DNA of 64,000 bases, taken from assembly GCA_029844215.1 (NCBI GenBank), contig CM056724.1:80433093-80497092 (forward strand). Direction: 5' to 3'. Numbering within the stretch: the first letter of the stretch is position 1; each line of letters begins with the position of its first letter. This stretch comes from Przewalskia tangutica. Lineage: Eukaryota; Streptophyta; Magnoliopsida; Solanales; Solanaceae. The position numbers and the translations under genes were made by a program. The notes beneath the pieces are model-generated. The model searched no databases. It was not told the origin of the DNA and saw only the letters and a list, made by a program, of their open reading frames with translations. Below are positions 59,572-64,000 of the stretch, one piece after another.

Positions 59572-62500
59572 AAATATGTCAAGTCGTGACTCACGCCTCA
59601 AAGTCATCACTCAAATATAACAATGGGTCTCACGCCCACAACATCAATCATGCCCGTGGAATACCTTCTCATCACGGCGAATATGATATAAAAGCACCAA
59701 GGAATACACGAACACGAGTCCTACCGTGACATCATAAAACCGCACGGGGTAAGTACGAAGGCATAGCCGACTACTAAAACCCACGCATAAACAAGGTCGT
59801 AAATCAGATCATGAGATCTGTCTTGCATCATTACATGATCAAAGCCGCCACTCGCTCGCAGATCTAATGTGCACGCCTAGCTCGAACTTCCTCACCCGCA
59901 TAGGCCACTCCAATGGCCCGCATGAGGTATTCCTGCATCGAGGGTAGCTACTCCCGGCAGCCGCCCGACTCCCCGTCCGCATGGCCACATAGACCGAATG
60001 ACCCCAAGGGCCGCACACTAACACCGAACTCCCGCAGCCCGCATAAAGCCACTGCACCGCATAAGGTATTCTCGAATCATAGGTCACACAGACTACCGAG
60101 TCTACCCCGTGACGGAGGCACTTAACCCCTAATCATATAATACTAACATAACGACTTATAGTTAAACAACCTAAGCACAACAAGTGGAAAACCCTTTACA
60201 CAAACATCACAAGATACTAACTCACGAAGATCCTAACATGTTTACTTATCAAGTCAACAAGAAAGTATTACAAGACTATCACAAATCAACACAATCAAGT
60301 TATTCACACAAGGTACTTTCTACTTTATGTTAACAAGTTCGGGTTTTTAGCCCCAAAGTACTTCATGTATTATTCTTTTAAAAGATCCGTTTCTTTCACA
60401 AAAGTCACACAATACCCGTAGTATAAAAAATAGAGTGACTATCTTTTGAAGTAAACCAAAACAATTCCCTTTGTAAAATCAAGTAACAACATTATTCTTA
60501 TAAAATCAAGTACTCATTACTCGCGAATGAGGTTTTACAACATTTTTATCAAAACGTTACATATCAAGTCAATTAGGTTAAGTCTCTTATCTTTCGAGAT
60601 CAAGTCTCTTAACTTCTACAATCAATAAACCATTCCTCTACCTACATAGAGTCGTTATAACTAACTTCCCATAAAGCTATTATAACACCCTATGTTTTTA
60701 AACCAACCAAATTCATTTAATACATGTACGCTCACTGCTACATAGTTTACAAAACATCATGCTAGAAAGGATAGGAAGAGGTTCACATACCTCGCGACGA
60801 TTATCGACAAAAAGCAAAACGCTCCAAGTACTTCAACCCGCTCTACTCCTAAGCCAAGTAGATCACGCCACACGTAGTACTCCACTCCTAAAATGGTCAT
60901 AGTACTTCTATCAAACCTTACTCATCATTGAAGACTTATACCAATACAAAGCCTCTAATTCTACGGAAAATTCTACAAAGACTTCCGCTTTTACTCACTT
61001 TTCCATCTTTCTCCAAGGCGAATAACCGTAATATATATACCATATATATATATAAGGCGTAATAATTAAACAACATAAAGAAGGGGATTACACGCCCAAA
61101 CGGTAACCCGTTTACTATCACGCCCATAATAACAATAAGTAAAGGAAGGGATTACGCGCCCAACCAGAACGCGGTTTACTATCACGCCTCCATAATAACA
61201 ATAAGTAAAGGAAGGGGATTACGCGCCCAACCGGTAACGCGGTTTACTATCACGCCTTCATAACAATTCAATAATTAAAAAGGGGATCACACGCCCAAAC
61301 GGAACGCGATTGAAAAATCTTCCCCTTAACAGAAATGTAAATACAATCCAATGTAAATACAGTCCAAAGTAAATACAGTCCAAAGTAAGTACAGTCCTTA
61401 AGTTGGGGTCCTTGGCCAACTTTGTCCATTTTATTTATCCAATTTACTCATTAGTCATCCAACTTATATTTCCATTCTTAATATAAGTTATAGTTACTTT
61501 GTTAATTACTTCTTCACAAGTAAGATACGTTTTTACCATTTTAATGGCAAACGACCAATCCTTTCTTTTAACAAGTTAACAAGATCCAACTCTTCCAAAC
61601 TTTACTCCATATATTATATATTCATAATATACTTATAATATATGTATATTGACCAAATCACAAAGAGGTTTAAGTTTCACTACCTCAAATAGCCCAAAAA
61701 ATATCCAAGTTCTTAAAGTCGCTCCAAGCAAGTCTTAGCTCCAAATCTTTACGTTCCAATCCGCTACAAGCAACCCATAGAAGCTCCTAACCAACTTCTC
61801 TTCAAGAACCAACTCCAAAAAGTGAAGAACACTTAGGGTTTCAAAGAGGACAACTTTCGGCCAAGGCACAAATAGAGGTTAGGGGTGTGAAATCTTTTCC
61901 AACTCTTGGTACACAATCTTCCTAACACCTTAGGGAAGAACACTTAGGAGTTTAAGAGTTGTTGGACAAATTTTGCTCAAGAAATGGCACCATGGCCGAG
62001 AGCTCTAGGTCAAGGGAGAAGGGAGGGAATTTCTTGTCTTGAAATGTCTAAGTGTGGGAGATTTCATCAACTAAGGGTGCATATATAGGACAACCAAGGG
62101 ATAGGATGAAGGCAAGTGTGTGGTAGAGATTGAGGACAAGTGTGTGTGGGTCCCACAAGCCACTTGTCCACACTAAAAATATCTTGCAAGACAAGGCCAC
62201 TTGTCTTGCCACTTGTCTAGCCCAAATCGGCCAAGAGCCACCTAGGGGGGTGACACGTGTCGCCCTCCTATTCGTCCAAAATATTTCATCTTCCGAAAAT
62301 ATCCATAATTGCCAAAATCTCAAAAACAAAGCGGGCCCCACAAAACCGTAAATTTCTCCCGTGGGCCCCACGTGACCATTTCCGGAAATAAAATTCCATA
62401 ATTCTCAAATATTCTAAGAAGTCCGAATACCAAATCTGGGAATCCAATTCCCATTAACGAACCTTTTTCTTTTACAAAAACCGGAAACTTTTCCGTCGAA

Positions 62501-62589
62501 AAATCACATCTTTCTTTCTTTCCAATATTTCTGTCATATTCTCATACGTACGTCCTCACATACATACCCTGGAACTACGGGGTATAACA
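59572..62589 (-). repeat. Array LTR-E, right part (5' outermost LTR of the array)
   Basis: It continues from 49995 and ends GGGGTATAACA. It carries the LTR-C/D variants (acgccacacg, ctatcaaacc, gatacgttttt) but aagctcctaacc like A and B. The 68-bp minisatellite is at 61077-61310, the TATA box at 62079-62089 and the palindrome at 62252-62261. As the outer 5' LTR it would hold the promoter for the array. Confidence 0.92.
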
Positions 62590-62830
62590 TTCTGATTGTG
62601 ATCGGGTGTTCGCCGATTCATCGCTTCGCCGCCACGTGACGCAGGTGGATCTGGTGGGGGCTAGTGTACTTGTCACGTGTCAGCTTCGCGAGTCAGTGTT
62701 GGGATGGAGCTTCGTGACTTACGGTTGTGATCGGGTGCCTTGCCGATTCACTTGCCCCCGTCAGCTACGTGACGCAGGTGGATCTAGTGGAGGCTAGTGC
62801 ACTTGCCACGTGTCAGCTTCATGATATGGT
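62590..62830 (+). repeat. ~125-bp minisatellite units right of the array insertion
   Basis: Two units with ttgtgatcgggtg, gccgattca, cgtgacgcaggtggatct and cacgtgtcagctt. They are in register with 20181-20314, so the 42-kb array lies inside a small tandem repeat. Confidence 0.85.
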
Positions 62831-63506
62831 TGTACAGTATTATTGGACGGTCGGATCTGGTAGTTATACTTGCCCCGTACGGTTTTATTGACACAGGTGG
62901 GACCTGGTGTTGTTATATCATAGACTGCCGGCAGAGGAAGGAATTCCACGGGCATGAGTGATGATTTGGAGGGCGTGAGACCCTGACTTGATATGACTGT
63001 TTATATGTGGTGTACTGTAGTTTGGTTATCATACATGTCTCCTGCTTTATATAGACTGCTATGATTTCATTTACAGTATTTTACAGTTTCGCATACTTGG
63101 TACCTGTTGTACTGACCTCCTTCGGGGGGCTGCGTTCATGCCGCAGGTAGAGTTACATCGGCTGTTGATCCCCGCTTATAGGATCACCTTTCAAAGATAT
63201 CGAAGCTGCCTTCTGAGGCTTATCTTTGTATGTTACCCTGAGTGCAGAGGTTCTTGTACATTCGTGGTATGGCGGGCCCTGTCCGTCATAGTCTAGAGTA
63301 ACCGCTCAAGTGTGGTTGTAAGGATTGTAATCGCTCAAATGTCTATACATATATATGTTGAAAGGCAACCGCTTTGGTTGCCTATTTTCTTTATCTTGAT
63401 CCATGTCTATTTAAATGTTTAAGTTTTTATTTCCTGGTTTTTCTCTCGATGTTGTATCACTAGGGTGCCCGGTAAGGCACGACCACGCCCCGAACGGGTC
63501 GTGACA
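62590..63506 (+). repeat. Element O LTR, right part
   Basis: It resumes the O LTR at the repeat interrupted at 20314 (attgtgatcgggtg...). It continues through the atgatttcattt block (63060), gatgttgtatcactagggtg (63448) and the terminus GGGTCGTGACA. It contains two units of the ~125-bp repeat (62590-62718 and 62719-62830). Confidence 0.85.
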
Positions 63507-63510
63507 AAAG

Positions 63511-63523
63511 TGGTATCGAGCGA
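63511..63523 (+). other. Primer binding site of element O
   Basis: TGGTATCGAGCGA, four bases after the LTR terminus GTGACA at 63506. It is followed by the tcctcggaaagtgtctac leader seen in H and, inverted, in A and the array. Confidence 0.85.
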
Positions 63524-63709
63524 TTAGTCCTCGGAAAGTGTCTACAGATCGTGTCTAGTAGTCTTGATTATCGATGTGTTGCGGCACCACATCTATAATC
63601 GTGAGGCCGCAGGACATTTAGGATTGGTTTCCGCTCTTCTCATTCCGAGATCGTGCCTTAGAGCCGTGTGATAAGTTGGACCCTCCGACGCATTTCGCTT
63701 TTACCGATT

Positions 63710-64000
63710 ATGCCTCCGCAAGGCAACCCGGCCCGGCGGCAAGGCAGCAGAGGAGTCGCGAGTAGCAAATGGCAGCTTCTACAGAGACCACAAGACTGAG
63801 CCTCCACCCACACCGGAGCGTAAGAGATGAGTTACAAGGAGCTGGCCCGATTAATGGCCGTGGTCAGGCGACTTGAGGATAGCCGGACGCAGCAGCCCAA
63901 AGAGCACCGATGGATCACCCTAGATCGAGATAGTTTGAGGCTACGGATTTTCCGAGTCAGGCCGCGAGTTTTATGGGTCGAGGCTCGAGGATGATCCGCA
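63710..64000 (+). pseudogene. gag: Element O gag, N-terminal part (runs off the window)
   Basis: The ATG at 63710 opens MPP, as in the other gags, ~190 bp after the primer site. Downstream, 63826-63990 matches H 12790-12960: the GYKEM-type segment (here SYKELARLMAVV), then a Gln-rich stretch, then the beginning of the Gag core (FYGSR...DDP equivalent at the window end). Small indels break the frame. Whether pol follows cannot be seen. Confidence 0.8.

Larger units (their letters stand above)
20315..62589 (-). mobile_element. Tandem array T: LTR-(internal-LTR)x4, gag-only units, period ~5.6 kb
   Basis: Five LTRs of ~3.5 kb (A 20315-23862, B 25962-29476, C 31594-35083, D from 37200, E from 49481 to 62589) alternate with four internal regions of ~2.1 kb, all on the minus strand. 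Every internal/LTR junction has a primer site or a polypurine tract, as in a normal element, but neighbouring units share one LTR. The array carries a single pair of outer target-site-like flanks (TTACG/TTCTG) inside the O LTR. This suggests one original insertion later expanded by unequal LTR-LTR exchange. It is later interrupted by S1/S2 (in LTR-D) and F (in LTR-E). Diagnostic bases group units 1+2 apart from 3+4. Confidence 0.9.

Noticed and set aside
20315..62589. rDNA or classical satellite array (5.6-kb period)
   Set aside because: Each unit contains LTR termini, a tRNA primer site, a polypurine tract and gag. No rRNA-like sequence is present.

Overview
This is non-host-gene plant DNA. 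Everything I can explain in the 64 kb is one related group of Ty3/gypsy LTR retrotransposons inserted into each other. The Gag start (MPP...), the IDPGST protease motif, the FIDDILVY reverse transcriptase motif, the integrase stretch FAYNNSYHSGIRMAPYEALYG and a chromodomain-like tail point to a chromovirus, most like the Tekay/Del clade. The LTR ends (TGTTATAC... to ...GTCGTGACA) and the initiator-Met-tRNA primer site (TGGTATCAGAGC) fit a dicot, with Solanaceae a guess from general resemblance. Such nesting is typical of pericentromeric heterochromatin. I see no host gene, tRNA, rRNA or CRISPR array.

Layout. (1) 17928-20314 and 62590-63506 are two pieces of one + strand LTR (element O). Its primer site and the start of gag follow, to the window end. 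(2) The O LTR is split by a 42-kb minus-strand array (20315-62589) of five ~3.5-kb LTRs (A to E, left to right) alternating with four ~2.1-kb internal regions, period ~5.6 kb. Each internal region carries only a shortened gag. (3) LTR-D of the array is split at its last base by a + strand solo LTR (S1, 40708-47343; duplication ATAA[C]). S1 is itself split by a minus-strand solo LTR (S2, 43425-46806; duplication GTGAG). (4) LTR-E is split by a 9.6-kb minus-strand element (F, 49996-59566; duplication TAAGC) that keeps the shortened gag and a scrap of integrase. (5) The left 17.9 kb holds a + strand gag-only element (H: 12103-17927). A further + strand LTR (X) lies upstream and is split by a 9.7-kb minus-strand element (A, 2084-11806; duplication AGTGT). 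A is the only element here with gag plus all pol domains.

How the parts relate. A is the only visible model for the source of pol functions, but its frames are broken. H, F and the array units are non-autonomous (TR-GAG-like) derivatives. They share the LTR ends, the primer site, the polypurine tract and a non-coding filler in place of pol. F and the array also share an in-frame loss of the Gag core. If mobilised, they would need proteins in trans.

Caution: copies that are identical for hundreds of AT-rich bases differ by small indels at CAG, CTG, CCG and CCC sites. This looks like methylation-linked long-read consensus error. Many frameshifts called here may be technical, and 'pseudogene' calls should be read with that in mind.
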